This document shows, in pieces, positions 28,201 through 42,144 of a stretch of 64,000 bases of DNA (within the stretch, counting starts at the first letter, position 1; each line of letters begins with the position of its first letter). Both the position numbers and the translations under genes were made by a program. The notes beneath the pieces are model-generated. The model did not search any database and was not told the DNA's origin. It saw only the letters and a program-made list of their open reading frames with translations. The DNA lies in contig JBLDXI010000016.1 of assembly GCA_047495785.1 (NCBI GenBank), positions 744,001-808,000 on the forward strand. Direction: 5' to 3'. Source of the stretch: Lepidodermella squamata. Lineage: Eukaryota; Gastrotricha.

Positions 28201-31200
28201 GTGCGCGGCATTTTTCGCCACCCCATTAGCACACCCCATTTACTGGTCAACATATATGTGTGCAAGGCTTTTGTTGGTCTAGGGAGACGCCGTCGTCGAA
28301 TATAAAGTGTGACAATTTTTCGCCACATTTTTATACAATAACATACGAATATTGCAATATAATTATTGCGGCTAAAGAATGCAACTCACGTTTCTGGGCG
28401 CCACAGGTGTGAAGTGCCAAGTCATCTGCTCGTTGGCAACCTCCTCGGCCATGTGCTCGGACGTGACACTGCCAGCTAAATTACAATAATTAATTATTAC
28501 AACAAATAATAATACAAAACATGCTTCTCTAGCAAAATTTCAATGGTCAGTATAAAAATTCAAAATTGAAACTCTGACAATAAATATTCCTCCTTAAAAT
28601 TTTTAAAATTTTAACAAAATGTAATACAAAATGAAATTCTAAGAATATAAAATAATATTTACCAAAAAATCGAAATCAGCTATTTTTCGAGCTATTTCCA
28701 ACCATAATATTTGGAAAAACTATAACAAACCCGGACTTGGAATAAAAGAAAATTAAATTGCCAAAATTTTCAAAGCAGCCTAAAACTATGGAATTTTCTA
28801 CAAAAAAGTAAAGTGCACAACTTTTACGGCAATACAACTTTACAGGTACATTTTCGAGTGGGGCTCTATAAAGCGAATCACAAAAGGAATTCTTCCAATT
28901 CGATGGCTCTGATAATAGGTTACTTTCACAAGGCTGAATAAAAGGAGTCGCACTACGTAAGATCAGCCATTCATATCGCGATCAAAAAAAAACGCGAACC
29001 ATCGCATGAATAATACCATCATATCAAACAGCTGTGCCACTTGTGGCGGTCGGAAAAAAGGAAACCGGCTAAAAAAGTGGCCACGATAATTGATGATGAT
29101 GAATATGAACGATCGTACGATGCAAAAAAGCGCAATACTGAAATGACCCCAGGGGGTTAGAGATCTGACTTTTATATCACGGTGGTAGCGAATACAAAAA
29201 TATGGCTTTAATAAAAAACGCACCACGTTGTAGTTTGCTCTCTTCCAGTTGCGGGAACTGCGAATCGACTTGGTTCTGGGGCCGTGTGAACACTGGCGAT
29301 TGCGGCATAATATCCTCTGTGAATAAATCGATAGTTCGAGTTAATGAAATTAATAAAAGTTAGTCGATCGAACGTACCTCGGCCCAGGATGTCGCCGTGC
29401 TCTATCACCATAGTAGAAAAATCAAATAACAAATTAATCAAATATTTAGAAAAAATGTTACGAAGGTTTCGTGCATTTTTTTTAACCAAAGCCTAGACGT
29501 TTTTCGCGGAATGAATCGATTTATGCGTTTTTCTTTCGAATCCTTCAGAGTTAGGTCTAAGCCGATAATTGCGGCGATAACTTATCGATGGGATGCACTT
29601 ATAGAATGGCATAATTACAAACAGTGATTCAGATGCATCTAGGTTCCCTAAAATGACGATCGCGTGAATTACTTCAAGAATTAATTTTTGAGACCAGGTG
29701 CGATGTCTTCAATGGAATGCAGATCAATCATATACAGCCGACATTTATGAAAGAATTCGCATAACAAAGATATGGATTAGCGTCAACTATTACTGTAGAC
29801 TTCACGAAACTTTAGCAGTTATTACAGCGATCGGAATGTCTACTGAAATGCTCTAGACAAGAAAATACAGCGTAACATCGAGCTTAGATTCTAGAGTTTG
29901 CTTCGTCATTCAATCTTGTTTTTAGCAGCGTTTCATTACGTACGATGGGTATAAGTCCTTTCGCTTGATAAGCTGAAGAAATCAGCTCGGATGTTTCATG
30001 ACCTCATAACCTTCTTTCGCCACCATCACACTCCCAATACATCGTTCCAAATCGACTAAGGTTCGAATCGCTTAGCCGGAATGAACTTCGAAAGACGGGC
30101 GTACTTCCTTTTGAAAAACCGGTTGTCATGTTGTGACTTCAAGGGCTTTGCCTTCCGAGTTGGAAAAACGGAGGCTACGTAGGGGAAATCAATCATTCTC
30201 GAGATTTAGTCTCAAAGTTTCGCACATCTTATCGTCTTATCATGACGAAAAATGCTCGAAGTATCGTCGAACATGAACCCAGCCTGAATTACCGTTTCCA
30301 TTTCTTGTTCGTTAGCTCAGAGATAAATATTGACTTCGGTGAGCAGAGCGACTTATAGTAACACTGAAAAACATGAGGGTAGTTCTCTCTTCCTTCCCGC
30401 CAAGTTCCCCGACGACTGAAATAGGGAGATCTTCATCTGCGATATGTTTAGCGTTTCCTCACCGACTTACCATCTTTGCTTAAGATTTTCGGGGGCAACT
30501 GTTTTGATATCAACATAATTCATTTGAATCTACACTTCATCAAGGTTGTTGCCCACAAAATTCTGCTTTGTTTCCGGTCACTAGTAGAATCACGGCGAAA
30601 GTCCTTCTCATTCCCGGCTGCTCCGAAACATTATTTGGTAATTTACTATTTTCACAGGTTATGGGCCCAGCAAGCGAGGAGTTTAAGGTGGTGCTTAACG
30701 ATACGACCAACCTGGCCGCTTGGCGGAATCAGATGTTGTCCTTTTTCCATTCGAAGGGTGCGCTCGAGATTATGACGGGAGCCGCCGAACCGCCTGCCGA
30801 TGGTAAGAGTGAGCGTTGGTGGACGAACCTCAACGGCGAAATCCGCTATGCAATTGCGCGAACAATAGGCGAGCATCTTACGTTCATCATCAATGACAAT
30901 TATTCGGCCGTCAAGTGTTGGAACGATGTCAACGCCGCCCTCACGCTCGACCATCCACTCGGTGTCGTTCAGTCGCTGGTGGCTTACCGCGATTTACCTG
31001 TCTTTCGTTTAGGGACTTTGCCCGATGCCCATATCGCCAGTTTTAGCAAGGTCCTTAACGAACTGAAGTCGCAACAAGGCGGTGATTACTTTTCCAATCA
31101 AGAAATACGGGCTAAATTGTTTTTTGCGACTCTGCCGAGTCAGAGCGGCATTTCTCTTTGGCTGATATAGTTGCTCGGCAGGGTGGGATTGAGCCCCGAA

Positions 31201-34200
31201 AACTTCCGAGCACAGAACCTGATTGTCTATCAAGCCTACGAGTGTTTGAACAAGTGCGCGAACCATGTGTGAAATTCGAGAATTGTGGCTCTCAACGTCT
31301 TCATGAATTTTAAAAGGAGACTAACGAATGGCGAGGAAAATATCTTTTTATGATTCCTTTCTATCACTTCTAACGCGCCATTTCATCTTCATCTTGACCA
31401 ATTCAACTCGAAATCGAGAATTTTTCCAAAGTTTTACAGTGTTTTTAGGCAAGATAAAGATGTTTAAAAATAACAGTCGTTGGATTGCTTTTGAATAACA
31501 GTTGGCTGACTTCTTTACGAAGCCGTTGCCCCGATTTGGATGATCATGACTTGTGAGAACAATTCCCTGGAAAGGGGATGTTTTATATAACTTTCGTGAA
31601 TAAGTCTCAAGATTAAATGAATGAACCACACGTTTAGTGGTCTTTAGTTCTTTGCCTGGAGGTGACTCAGTATCTCACTTTTCCACTTCTGGGTAACTTG
31701 CCGCATTTGTCTTTTGATTACATTAATAAAGCGTCTCGCTGTTCCACTTCTAAAATGGGTCAGGACCATCTGGCTCAGTTGAGGCTCTACGTTATTCCCA
31801 AGTAAGTATATGCAGCTCATTAAGTATGAGAAAACAACTAAAACAGAGATGCTTTCCTGACGGGTAGAAAATACGAGTGCCTCACGAAACTCAACCATAC
31901 AGCAATAAAACTATCAGGGTAGAAAGTAATACCAATAAAAGATGAAAAGAATTGCAGCGTATGGTTTACATATCTTACGCTTATGTGAGAAAAATCGGGA
32001 AAATTACCTAAGGCTCTTCTTTGACCACGGGAAATTAAGTTGGGATCACTTGATATCGATATCAATTTTTATATAGAACGGCAACATGTGAGCCGCAAAT
32101 TTTTTCATCACTATGAACGCTTTATCGCGAGTGAAACCAAAAAGGCGAAATAGGTGGAATGACGTAACGGCGAGCTAAGTTTTGCAATCACCCGATTTTT
32201 AGGTTCTCACTTCCGATTAGTAATCAATTGTAATTATGGTAGTGTTCGCAGTAAACTGCAGTCTTATGGACCCGGTTGGCCAGTATCAAGCAATTTCGAA
32301 CGATTTTAATGTATATCATGCAAAGTTTCTCGTTGATTTTTTGCTCGTTTTAGGCTGGCATTCGCTGATGCTTCGGCAAAAGTTGCTCAGCCTGAGCCTC
32401 GGGGTTGTGCAGCTCCCGCCAAGATAGCTCGTAAGGATTCATCATCAATATGCACGCTGACTGAAATCCTACTCTTAATCAAAATTACTTTCTCGTGATT
32501 GTTATCGCACGAATTTTACACTCATTTTCTACCTGAATATACGCTGCCAGCTAATTACGCCCAAAACTCGTAATTTGATAGACCTTAACTAGCCCATTGT
32601 CTTTCATACAGCGGAGCTTTCCAGTATAACAATAATATAATGGTTCTAAAATAAATAAGTACCTAGTTTGACATCCTAAGGAAAGCTACGGGCGGCTTCA
32701 ATGTGTTTCATTTTACTTTTCTTCGAATAGGTCATTTCAACTACTTTTGACTCATCATTTCATCTTATCTTACCAGCGACTATTAAGCTGTAAAAAACTC
32801 CTCCCATGTCAGCTGTATTATTCACACGCTTACAATCCACCTTAATTGGAACACAAAGAGCGCGCGTGCCCCGTTTTTCTCCCACGGCACAACAATAATA
32901 ATAATCGCCGCTGCAATAATAAAAACAGCCCACTTCTTGTTATGCTGGAGTGGCGAAGAACACGAACAAGATATGCAAATTGCCGCCGCATTTTTCACGC
33001 GGCAATCAAACAACAATAATAATCGTAAATATCAGCCAGCTCAAAAATCGTAGGCGACAAAAACGCGAGATAAGAAAATAGAGAAAAAACTATAATTATC
33101 GACACAGCGATTTAGGGCGCCTCATTAATTTTTCACCTGGTGGCTTAATCAACTTTCAACTACCGCCGGCGTAATGCACTAAATTCAATAAACACACCCC
33201 CGATTGTTTGATTTGGTATACTTATAATATTCAAAAAAAGACAGTTGGTTAAATATTTGCGCGGAAAACGTACAGGCTGGTTAAACGTTGCGGTCAAGTG
33301 TGACATCGTCGTTGTTATTATTATGAGCATGATATTTAAGGATAAACAACGCACCTTGCTCTTCGTCCGACTCGACAACAAGGCGCTCGTCCATGCGTTC
33401 GGGTTCGTAGTGCGACTGAGCAATCGGCGTCGTCACGTTGGCATCGTGAGGCACTTCCGTCTCAACAACCTCCACAGTCGTGACCTGGCGCAGCACTTCG
33501 ATCAGCGAAATGTAATTAAGGCGGATCGCAATTGACAGCGCAGTTTGGTTATTCTATACGCGGAAATACACAGAAGAAAAACACTCAATTGACCCTCGAG
33601 GGAGCGAAACCAAAAACCAGTGACGAGAGAAAATAATCCCAGAAGACGGCGATATATCAAAAAAATCGATTGATTTTTCCATCCAATTTACATAATTTGT
33701 GTGTATAAAGACGGAAAAAACCTACCCGAGAAATGATATTAGGATCAGCATTGTACTTCAGCAGGATATTGACGATTTCGATATGGCCCTGCTGAGCGGC
33801 TTGATGCAGTGGCGTGTAGCCCATCTGAAAAATTCGGGAGTCAATAGAAACCGAGCCGCCTTAACAGAAAAAAACGAATTCGTTACCCTAGTAACTGCGT
33901 TGACATCAGCGCCGTGTCCCAACAAGAATAGAACCATGTTAATTTGGCCGAAATGGCACGCGGTCTGTGGTAAAATTAATTTCAATTATTATCCTTTTCA
34001 TCATTTTTCTGGGTATTTATAATATCCCAGTCAGTGCGTGTATATTTCGAAAAATTGTTGATTTTTTTTCCGAGTATTTACATGAAGTGGCGTGTAGCCC
34101 GCCTTCGTTTGCGGGTCAATTGGCGAGCCGTAGCGGACGAGCAGCTCGGCGCAGTTGACGCGGTCCTCCTGCGCCGCGAGATGCAGCGGCGTCAGGCCGT

Positions 34201-37200
34201 TTCGCGCGTACTTGGCCGCCGTCGCCTTCTGGTCGAGCAGCAGCGCAACCATCTCGGCGTGTCCCTATAATATAAAACGAATAAATACATATCGATAGAT
34301 AGATAGATACGCTCATCCTTGTACATATTTTTGTACTTCTTATATTGTAATATATTCAATGCCATGACAACACAACAATGACAACAAATCAGAATAATAT
34401 TTTCCGACTGCTACTGCTACTAGTACTACCACCACCAAATAGTGGCTGTAATATGCGAATCCCTAAACAAATACGGACGCCGACTTCCTAAAATCGATCA
34501 AATATATCGTCGCCGGCAGCCGCATGTAATAGCCATTTACTAATCGCTTTCAGCCAATATTTCTCTTAAACATGAATCCACCTTAAAATGCCACTCGCAG
34601 TAGCGATTACGACTGATACTATAAAATAAAACGTCTCGAAATGATGAAAAAAAATTGTTGAAAAATTTAAAATTATGAAGCTAGTAACGTGATCTTTGTA
34701 GGATCGAAGTAAAATTCCCAAAAATGAAGGCATATGCAAAATATCAGAAGAAAAAGTGAATTTTTACAAAATTTCATGAAAATTTGCTCCTACGGAGAAT
34801 TACTCAAATATGAAAATTAAAAAATCAGATAATCCATTTTACATATGAAATCAAAAGTTGCACAGCTACACAAATAGCTACACAACGGCTATTTTTTAAA
34901 TTATATAATTTTATCTTAATTTTTCTTCCTTTTCTTCTGAATCATAGGCCATAAAACCTGAAATACAGAAAAATTCGATGTTTTTTCTTCTTATACTCCT
35001 AAAATGGAGAATTTCCAGACTTTTCGATGTTTTTCAGAATTTTCTCATCGGATATTCGGCGGATATTAAGAAACACTGATGCGCCTAATCCATCTTTAAT
35101 AACCCGGACATGGAGCCTACGGCGTACCTCGAGTGTAGCCACGTGTAGCGGCGAGAAGCCAGATTTCGACTCGGCATTCGGATTCGCGCCATTTTCCAAC
35201 AGCGTCGATGCAATATCGATCAAATTCTTCTTAGCGGCAATGTGCAGTGCCGTGTAGCCATTCTTCGCCGCCGCGAGTGGCGAGGCGCCATTCTCTAACA
35301 GCAGAATGGCAATATTCGGCCGGTTGTAGTGAGCTGCAAGGTGCAGCGCCGTCAAATTGTTGCGCCCTTCCAAGTCCGGCTGGGCACCGCGTTCCAGCAG
35401 AATGTAGCACGATCGGTGATGGCCGAACTTGGTAGCCAACTGGAGTGGCGAAAATCCTTTCTGTAAAAACAAAAATAATTATACGGCGATTTTTTGTTCT
35501 CGTATGATTCGATACCGGTAGTAAAAATAACAAAACGCAGCGAGTGTCTATTATTGAATATACACACACACGCGCATAGACATACCTTGGTGAGTAGATT
35601 AGCATCGGCGCCGCGCTCAAGTAGCAGCAGAACAATTTCATCATGGCCCTCACGTGTTGCCTATCAAATAACAAACGATATCAATCAAAGCCAGGCAGTA
35701 GTACGCGTACAACACTAACCACATGCAGAGCTGTGTAGCCATCGCGGGCAGCTGCGTTCGGGTTCGCGCCGTGTTGCAGCAACAACGAGGCTATATCGGC
35801 ATTACCGAGGCGCGCGGCGATGTGCAGCGCCGTTTGACTTTCGCGCGCAGGCACGTCGACCTTTGCGTTGTTTAGCAGCAACTGCTGAACTACGTCGTAG
35901 TGCTGCGCGCGGGTGGCCAGGTGCAGCGGGGTTTCGCCGCGAACCGTCTGCATGTCCGGCTTAGCACCGTGGCGAATCAGAAAGACGACGATTTCTACGT
36001 GGCCCATGAACGCTGAGACGTGCAGTGGCGTTAAACCCGACTCGGTTGTCGCATCTAGCCCGGCCTTGTGCCGCAGCAACAACTCAATGATCCGAATTCG
36101 ATTCTTTTTACACGCTGAAAAAGATTAAAAAATAAATAAAAAATCCGCCTTAAAACAGTGAAAGTCATTAATTTCAAAATTAAAATTCAGAATTAATAAA
36201 AATTATTTAAAAAAATCGTAAAATCGTGAGAAATAAATTAGTAAATTGAAGAAAAAAATCCTAAGAAAAAATCAGTATAAAACGAGGAAATTGCAGCTAA
36301 AAATTAGAAAAATGTTGAGAAGTCTTGATTCAGTACAATAAGAGTACTCTACAATAGTATAAAAATAATGAATTAATTACTTTCCGAATAGAGAGCCAAT
36401 CTTATAGAGTACATCATCAGGTAGTTTTTGAGACATTTTTCGAATAGAAAAAAATCCGAAAATTCCTGAAATCATCAATTTCTCAGAAAAATTAAAGAAA
36501 TAATTAGCAAATTAAATTCCGCTGAAAATAGTCTCTGAACTGTTTCCGATTTCATTGTAGTTATTTTTGAGTATTTTCAATTTTATAATAGTAGTTTTTT
36601 TCAGCTTACCGATATGTAAGGCAGTAAAGCCGTTCAAAGCCGGCAAATCAATTTCGCATTTCGAGTCGAGCAGCAACTTGGCCATGTTGAAATTGCCGCA
36701 GTGACTAGACACATGCAACGGCGTTAAATAGTCGACCGTAACATCGTCCACCTTCGCACCGGCCTGCAGCAACAGCCTAGCACATCCTGTGTGATCGCCC
36801 TGCGATGCCATATGCAAGGCAGTTAGGCCGTTCTTCGTCTTCGCATGCACATCAGCGCCATGCTTCAGCAAAACTTCAACAACAGCCATGTGGCCGCTTC
36901 GAGCCGCGCAATGCAACGGCGTTAGGCCATCCTTCGTCTTACAATCAACATCCGCGTGATTTTCGACTAGCAAAATGACTACTTCGGCCTTGCCCCATTT
37001 CGCGGCAACGTGAAGCGGCGAAATGCCGTTCTTAGCCTTGAAATTGATATTTGCATTGTGTTTGATGAACAACGTCGCAACTCGGACGTTTCCGTAATGA
37101 GCGGCGATGTGCAGGGGCGTGAAAAGCGACTTGGACGTGGCGTCAACGTCGTGATCGCCCTTCAACAGCAAATCAGCCGCCTTAACGTCATCCTTTTTCG

Positions 37201-38165
37201 CGGCTATATGTAAAGCCGGTAGTTTAATCCTGCCCTGAATGCTGTGTTCAAGCAGTAGAGCCACGACTTTATCATGGCCCTGTTGTAAAGCCACAGCCAA
37301 AGGCGTAAAACCATCCTAAAAAAATTTGAATCGATTTTTTTCCGCTCCGTCTTCATTTTTTTCTGTATTTTTTTACAAACCTCTGTAGTAAGATTTTGAT
37401 TTGCGCCGTGATTAAGCAACATCGTAACAATGCCCAAGTGGTTTTCTTGGGCCGACATGTAGAGAGGGGTAAAACCGTTCTGCGACTGCGCATTGACTTT
37501 CGCGCCATGTTCGAGCAGAATTTTCACGACTTCTTCTTGCCCAGCCAACGACGCGATATGCAACGCCGTATTGCCTTTCTATTGACATAGAAACGTGACA
37601 TTTAAATATCGGATTAACAAAGCCTTTCTGACATTTCACCTTTGTCGCGGCGTCGACAAGCGCACCTCGCCTTAGCAGCTCGGATACGATATTAGAATGG
37701 CCCTCCTTCGCGGCCAGATGCAGCGCATTAAGGCCGTTTTGATTGCAGGTGTTGATGTCAATGCCCTGCCTTAAATAATCAATCACTTTGTCGATATTAG
37801 CAGCTCGAGCGGCTCGAAGAAACGACGCGCTCATTTCCGCCTGTTGTAAATACAAAAATTGTTATTAGAGCGGAGAACAAATAAAAAACGAATTTGCCTA
37901 CAAAAAGGAAATAAAATCAGTGAAACATCGCAACTAATTTGGTAGTACGCTATGTCGTCGGTGAAAAATCGATGGGTTTTCCTAGACACGGCGTCAAAAA
38001 ATTGTGACAAACTACGCTACCGATAATCAAATCAAATAAGCGCGATGTTTAATGAATCGAAGAAAAAATATGCAGTAATATGCATAGTAAAGCCTAAATA
38101 TTTTTGTTGTAAGTAATGTGGAGTACACGAACCTGGTCGGGAGGATGCAAGCCGTCTCGTTCCAT
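19494..38165 (-). CDS. ANK: Ankyrin, long isoform (24 ANK, ZU5, UPA, death domain)
   Basis: Twenty-one exons join in phase to 1774 residues (5' to 3'): 38133-38165, 37640-37840, 37381-37578, 36610-37315, 35720-36114, 35586-35660, 35128-35460, 34082-34264, 33887-33964, 33726-33824, 33355-33553, 29378-29401, 29224-29316, 28390-28475, 23867-24030, 23469-23809, 22424-23331, 20750-21436, 20084-20141, 19958-20020, 19494-19894. Exactly 24 ANK repeats can be counted (residues about 12-830), the number in canonical ankyrins. A variable spacer follows, then the ZU5-UPA spectrin-binding block (about 920-1370), a death domain (about 1465-1555) and a tail ending in a Gln run. Ankyrins tether membrane proteins to spectrin; the protein is the UNC-44/Ank2 type. 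No giant neuronal exon was seen. A 24-bp microexon (29378-29401) encodes EHGDILGR. The start was chosen as [11 protein letters not shown] spliced to the first repeat. Confidence 0.95.
19498..19559 (-). repeat. Gln-coding repeat at ankyrin C-terminus
   Basis: A CAA/CAG run encodes the polyglutamine end of ankyrin ([12 protein letters not shown].. then EDQ-stop). This is a likely length-variable microsatellite inside the last coding exon. Confidence 0.8.
24897..24959 (-). CDS. Possible second alternative first exon of ankyrin
   Basis: An ATG at 24959 opens 21 codons ([20 protein letters not shown]..) that end at a GTGAGT donor in phase 0. It can therefore splice to the ZU5 exon at 24030 just as the MGLGCS exon does. 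No acceptor precedes the ATG. The coding stretch is short, so chance cannot be excluded. Confidence 0.35.
25231..28389. other. Ankyrin intron / internal promoter region
   Basis: Intron of the long ankyrin transcript and 5' flank of the short one. It contains microsatellites, including a (GTA/TAC)n run at about 27552-27580, CG-rich alternating tracts near 26130 and several AT tracts, but no coding exon that I could join to the gene. Confidence 0.45.
29402..33354. other. Large ankyrin intron with retroelement fragment
   Basis: A 3.95-kb intron between the last ANK-repeat exon and the EHGDILGR microexon. It contains the gag-like fragment at 30661-31170 (plus strand, antisense to ankyrin). No further ankyrin exon was found in it. 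Confidence 0.5.
30661..31170 (+). mobile_element. Copia-type retrotransposon gag fragment
   Basis: An intact 169-residue reading frame starting [11 protein letters not shown] resembles the gag (UBN2-like) domain of Ty1/copia elements: [14 protein letters not shown] early, [13 protein letters not shown] in the middle, [13 protein letters not shown], then [17 protein letters not shown] and a LFFATLPS near the end. That order (W..I, A..W..L, F..L..L, LP) is typical of the family. No zinc knuckle, protease, integrase or reverse transcriptase follows, so it is a partial copy. It lies antisense inside an ankyrin intron. Confidence 0.65.
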
Positions 38166-40870
38166 GGTTAACAATCAAATTGAAATAATATTCGTTCTCA
38201 AATTGCGCACATAAGAATATCTAGATGGAAATAAATAACGAACATTAGGTCAGCCGATAATGAAGCAAATCGTGTAATAAAAAAATCCGAAACATAAAAT
38301 AACGCCAACTCCGAGTAATCGCAGCAAATCAGATGCCGAATCCAGCACAAAGCATACCTACATCTTTTCTACGATTATCAGTGAGAAGATGAGCAAAGGC
38401 AACTCTCAAGAATCTACATTAAACAAGGCTTAAGAAAACACGGCAGAGGTGTGACTCATGAACTGTTCTTAACACAAGTTCGAAGTCATTAATTTAACTG
38501 CCCATAAAACACGCAACTTTTCACGATGTTAACAATGAGATAAGGTTACATTAATAACAACGGATTATACGCACAAAGCCTGCCGCTAAAATCTAGTCTT
38601 AAACCCGGCTAAAAATTTTTACCAGTAACTAATCCGTCGGGATCAGCAACACATCGCTCCAGGCAACTTGCTTCTTTTTTAAATAATATGATATCATAAA
38701 TTGGTATCACAACGTCGCGCTTTCAAGATTTTAGCCAAGAATAAAATTAGGTTGCGATGTCCCAAATCCAAAATGTGCCTATTACGAAGTAAATATATTC
38801 AATCATTATAGAATACACAGTCAGCAGAATTCATCAATAACGATATGATCTCTAAACAATTGCCTACGCACCAAAATGTACTAAATTAGGAAATAGGGTG
38901 GCTAGTTACACATGGCAGTGGGCAGGGGTGAGAGTTTCGATCTCATTAATGGGATCGATAATAAAACCAAACATTTCATCTCCGTATTCTCTCCGAGTTT
39001 AGGATGGGATCGAAGATCGTATTAATGCAGTTACGATGTTTCTCATAAAACCTAAAAATAAAACCGATCAATTTGAAAAGGAACTAGTTAAACTAGTTGA
39101 TACGATTTTCTTGATCTGCGACGCCGTTTCCCGCAGCGACTTCTAGGCAACCCAACGCATGGCGCCAGAAAGTCGTTAGTTGTTAGCACAACAGTAATAA
39201 GCCAGTTATATGCCTGGAAAAATTATCCACCAACAGAATGCTAACAGCTATGACCCGTGATATAGATGACTGAAAGATGCTAAACACTGAAGCGACTACG
39301 CCCTAACACGGTAAATCATAAAATATACCATTTTCCATACTGGAACGCCTGAAATATAACCTTTTATATCCCTAAAACAGAAAGCCATTTGAGAAATTTG
39401 TAATGTCTTGAGTAAACGTGGCCGCATGTGAAGGGGCCCATGATATGAGCATCTACTTGAAACTTGCAAGGTAGAACCTTGCCAAGTAAGCGCATGACAT
39501 TAACAGGGCCCACATGTTCTGCTAATCCTCCTAATCAGATGTCTACCGACAAGCCGACCATAAAAGAGTTAACTGGAGAGTAGGTAGCCAGCAAATCGCA
39601 CTAAACAACGGAGCAACGGAATGCGAAAACCTGGCCAACCATGCGCAAGTTTGGGGCGCGGTTGAGCGACAGGAGGCGGAAGAGCCAAGTTTTAGCAACA
39701 AGAAAAAGAGGAAAATAGAAGGACAGAAAACGAACACGCTTCTCACCAGTGTACTGCTTATCGAAACTGGTACCAACACACTAAACGATTGTTTATTTGC
39801 TTCCAATCGAGTACTCAGGGGTTTCTCATCATTCATATTGGTTCCGGCGCCCGCAGCGGCCCAAAAATTGGGTTGGGCCGGAAAAACTTTCTATAAATAG
39901 TTTTTCCTTAAACGACTAATAACTTTATATTTTTTGTTTATTTTCAAAATATGTATTAGTATGAGATTTTCTACGAGCCGCATGCATTTTGAGGATTCTG
40001 TAAATTTTGGGTTGTGGGTTGTGTTTTGTGTTAGTGCTCCAATCGATGCAAGATAAAGAGACAAGAGCATGCTTAAACAACGCAATATTAAGGCTTCTTA
40101 ATAAGGCAATGGATAGTGTAGTTAACTTGATTGGCTGTTATTATCACTACCTACAAATATCTTCATCACTGATGAATGCTAATGAAAGACCTCCCGATTT
40201 CCAGGGAGTCGAGATCCCAGAGTCAGGTTGAGACGCGCAATTTGGAAATAAGCAAGTCTCGATTTCGTTAGAGACAGTGACAGTGACCCTGTGAAAGTAT
40301 CTCTCGCGCGGGTGTTTTGATAATCATCTAATAAACTTGCCATCTTTCAGAACGACGAAGCCAACGAGTTGGAGGTGAAAAATAATGCGTGGTGAATGAT
40401 GTTTGGTGATGGCTATAACTACAGTATGATAAATAATCCATTAAAGATGCTTTCGCATTTATTCTTTAATTTCACCGGCAAGTGAGATCTCAGGGTGACT
40501 CTGTCATATTTCTAGCGTAGAGAAGTTAGCGTAGAGGGAAAGGAGGTTTGAGAGGAATAATAGCGACAAATATCAGCGGATCCGAATATTTTATGGGAAG
40601 TTTCCCAATATTTATCGCAATGATATCCGCATGTTTATAATTCTTACTACACCAAATGCGGGGTGTGAAACATACTATCTTGGTCTCTTTTGTCTGTTTT
40701 TGCGCCAATGAGTTTTTTTACTTGCTGACGGAGCTTTCATACGACCATGAATAGTATGCTGAATGTATGCTGTACAGTTTTTTGCCCTTTTTCTACACTT
40801 CTTGCTGGCGAATATCATATGAATTACTTACAAATAATGTGCTTGTTCTATTTCTTTCTTTATAGGTAAT
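38166..40870. other. Intergenic upstream of ankyrin, no gene seen
   Basis: Shared upstream region of ankyrin (minus) and the first receptor gene (plus). It should contain both promoters and any 5' non-coding ankyrin exons. I found no coding exon with splice support and no clear repeat. Confidence 0.45.
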
Positions 40871-42144
40871 ATGCGGCCCTGCAAGGTTTGCGAAGCTCAG
40901 GTCGCTCGAAGGAAACAATATCAGCCAAGAATTTGCGAGTCATGTCAAAAATTCTTTCGAAGAGCCTGTAGCAAATACCAGAATTTGAATTTAACCTGCA
41001 TAAATGGAGATAATAACTGTGAAATTTCAAGCGACCTCAAAGGTCGCATGTGTTCTCGGTGCCGGTTTGACAGATGCCTCGCAGCAGGGATGCACTGTAA
41101 GTATTGTATTGCATCTTTGTGACGAAAAGTAAAAGCCGGTCATTCTTACAGGCAAGAGCAGCAGGAGCAGTGACAGCGAAGCGAGCTCTCCATTATCGCC
41201 TCAAAGCCAGTCTCTAACTCTAATTTCGCCTAGCAGTACGGTAACTATCAGCCCGCTAGACTTGAACAGTCTCTCAGATGTCGAAAAGCGATTGCAACTG
41301 CTTGCTAAATCTGTTCCGCTACTTCACGGATTTAATTTTGTAATTTCGAAGCTCAAATTTGAATTTGAATTTTCATGTCAATTTTCAAGTTTGCGTTCAA
41401 GGGCCGAGATCTGATAATCAATGACAAAGCAACGTTCTTAAATCTCACTCGTGCAGATTTACATTTAGCAGAGACAGTCATTCCTCAGTTTAAATCATTC
41501 ATAGGGGGTGTGCAAAGTTTGCGTAAAATTCAAATAAAGATGACACTTTTTCATCTGCAGAAGCAGAATCCTTATCAGAAAGCGACCTCGACCCATTGGA
41601 AAATGGCCTAGCCTTTCGCGCAATCGCAGCTTTCGAAGCTTTGCCATGTGGAGCTAACAATTGTCTGCTAGGAATGGATGCCAGCTACAAATATAGCTTC
41701 CTCGGGTTGTATCCGGAATTCGAGGAGACTTGGCATCGCACCGAATATCTGAATCAGTTGGTTTTATCCTGGTCCCCTTCCCTCATCGAAAGTGCGATTT
41801 TTCTCATGCTAGTATTTTTCCGAGGTAATTCTTGCGACTACAACATCTGGCCAATTTAATTACTTATAAAATTAGAACGATGCGCTTGCAACCCCAAAGT
41901 TGCGAGAATAAGACGACGATTATGGTCGTTATTCAACTTATGGAATGGTGCCGTAACGAGAAACGAGCCTGCAGAAACAGCATCGATGATAATTGAAAGC
42001 CGACGGTTGTGCCTTGAAAAATGTCTTGCTGCTACTGAGGCCGTCTATGACGAATGTATTCGGGCCTCAGCTATCAATTTCAACGACTGTGTGATGCAAA
42101 TATGCGAAAACAATCGTGTTATGAAAAAGCATTGGATACCCTGA
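40871..42144 (+). CDS. Divergent nuclear-receptor-like protein, copy 1
   Basis: Five exons (40871-41096, 41152-41339, 41390-41507, 41561-41824, 41876-42144) give 354 residues with consistent phases. The DNA-binding domain starts almost at the first residue: CKVC, CESCQKFFRR (P-box position), a second finger with CINGDNNC and CSRCRFDRCLAAGM. The eight zinc-binding Cys are present, but spacing in the second finger is looser than the usual C-x5-C-x9-C (x6 and x10). A Ser-rich hinge follows. The C-terminal half has helices that fit a ligand-binding domain only in part (ESAIFLMLVFF resembles helix 8, then a basic IRRRLWSLFNLW). No AF-2 helix is obvious; the protein ends KKHWIP. Probably a lineage-specific orphan receptor, paired in tandem with the next gene. 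Confidence 0.8.

Noticed and set aside
30050-30090. GGTTCGAATC string resembling a tRNA B box
   Set aside because: No A box at the right distance and no cloverleaf arms could be drawn. No tRNA was found in the window.
40160-40195. CTGATGA..GAAA string suggesting another hammerhead
   Set aside because: The segment between the two boxes cannot form a stem II, and no cleavage-site UH with stem III follows.
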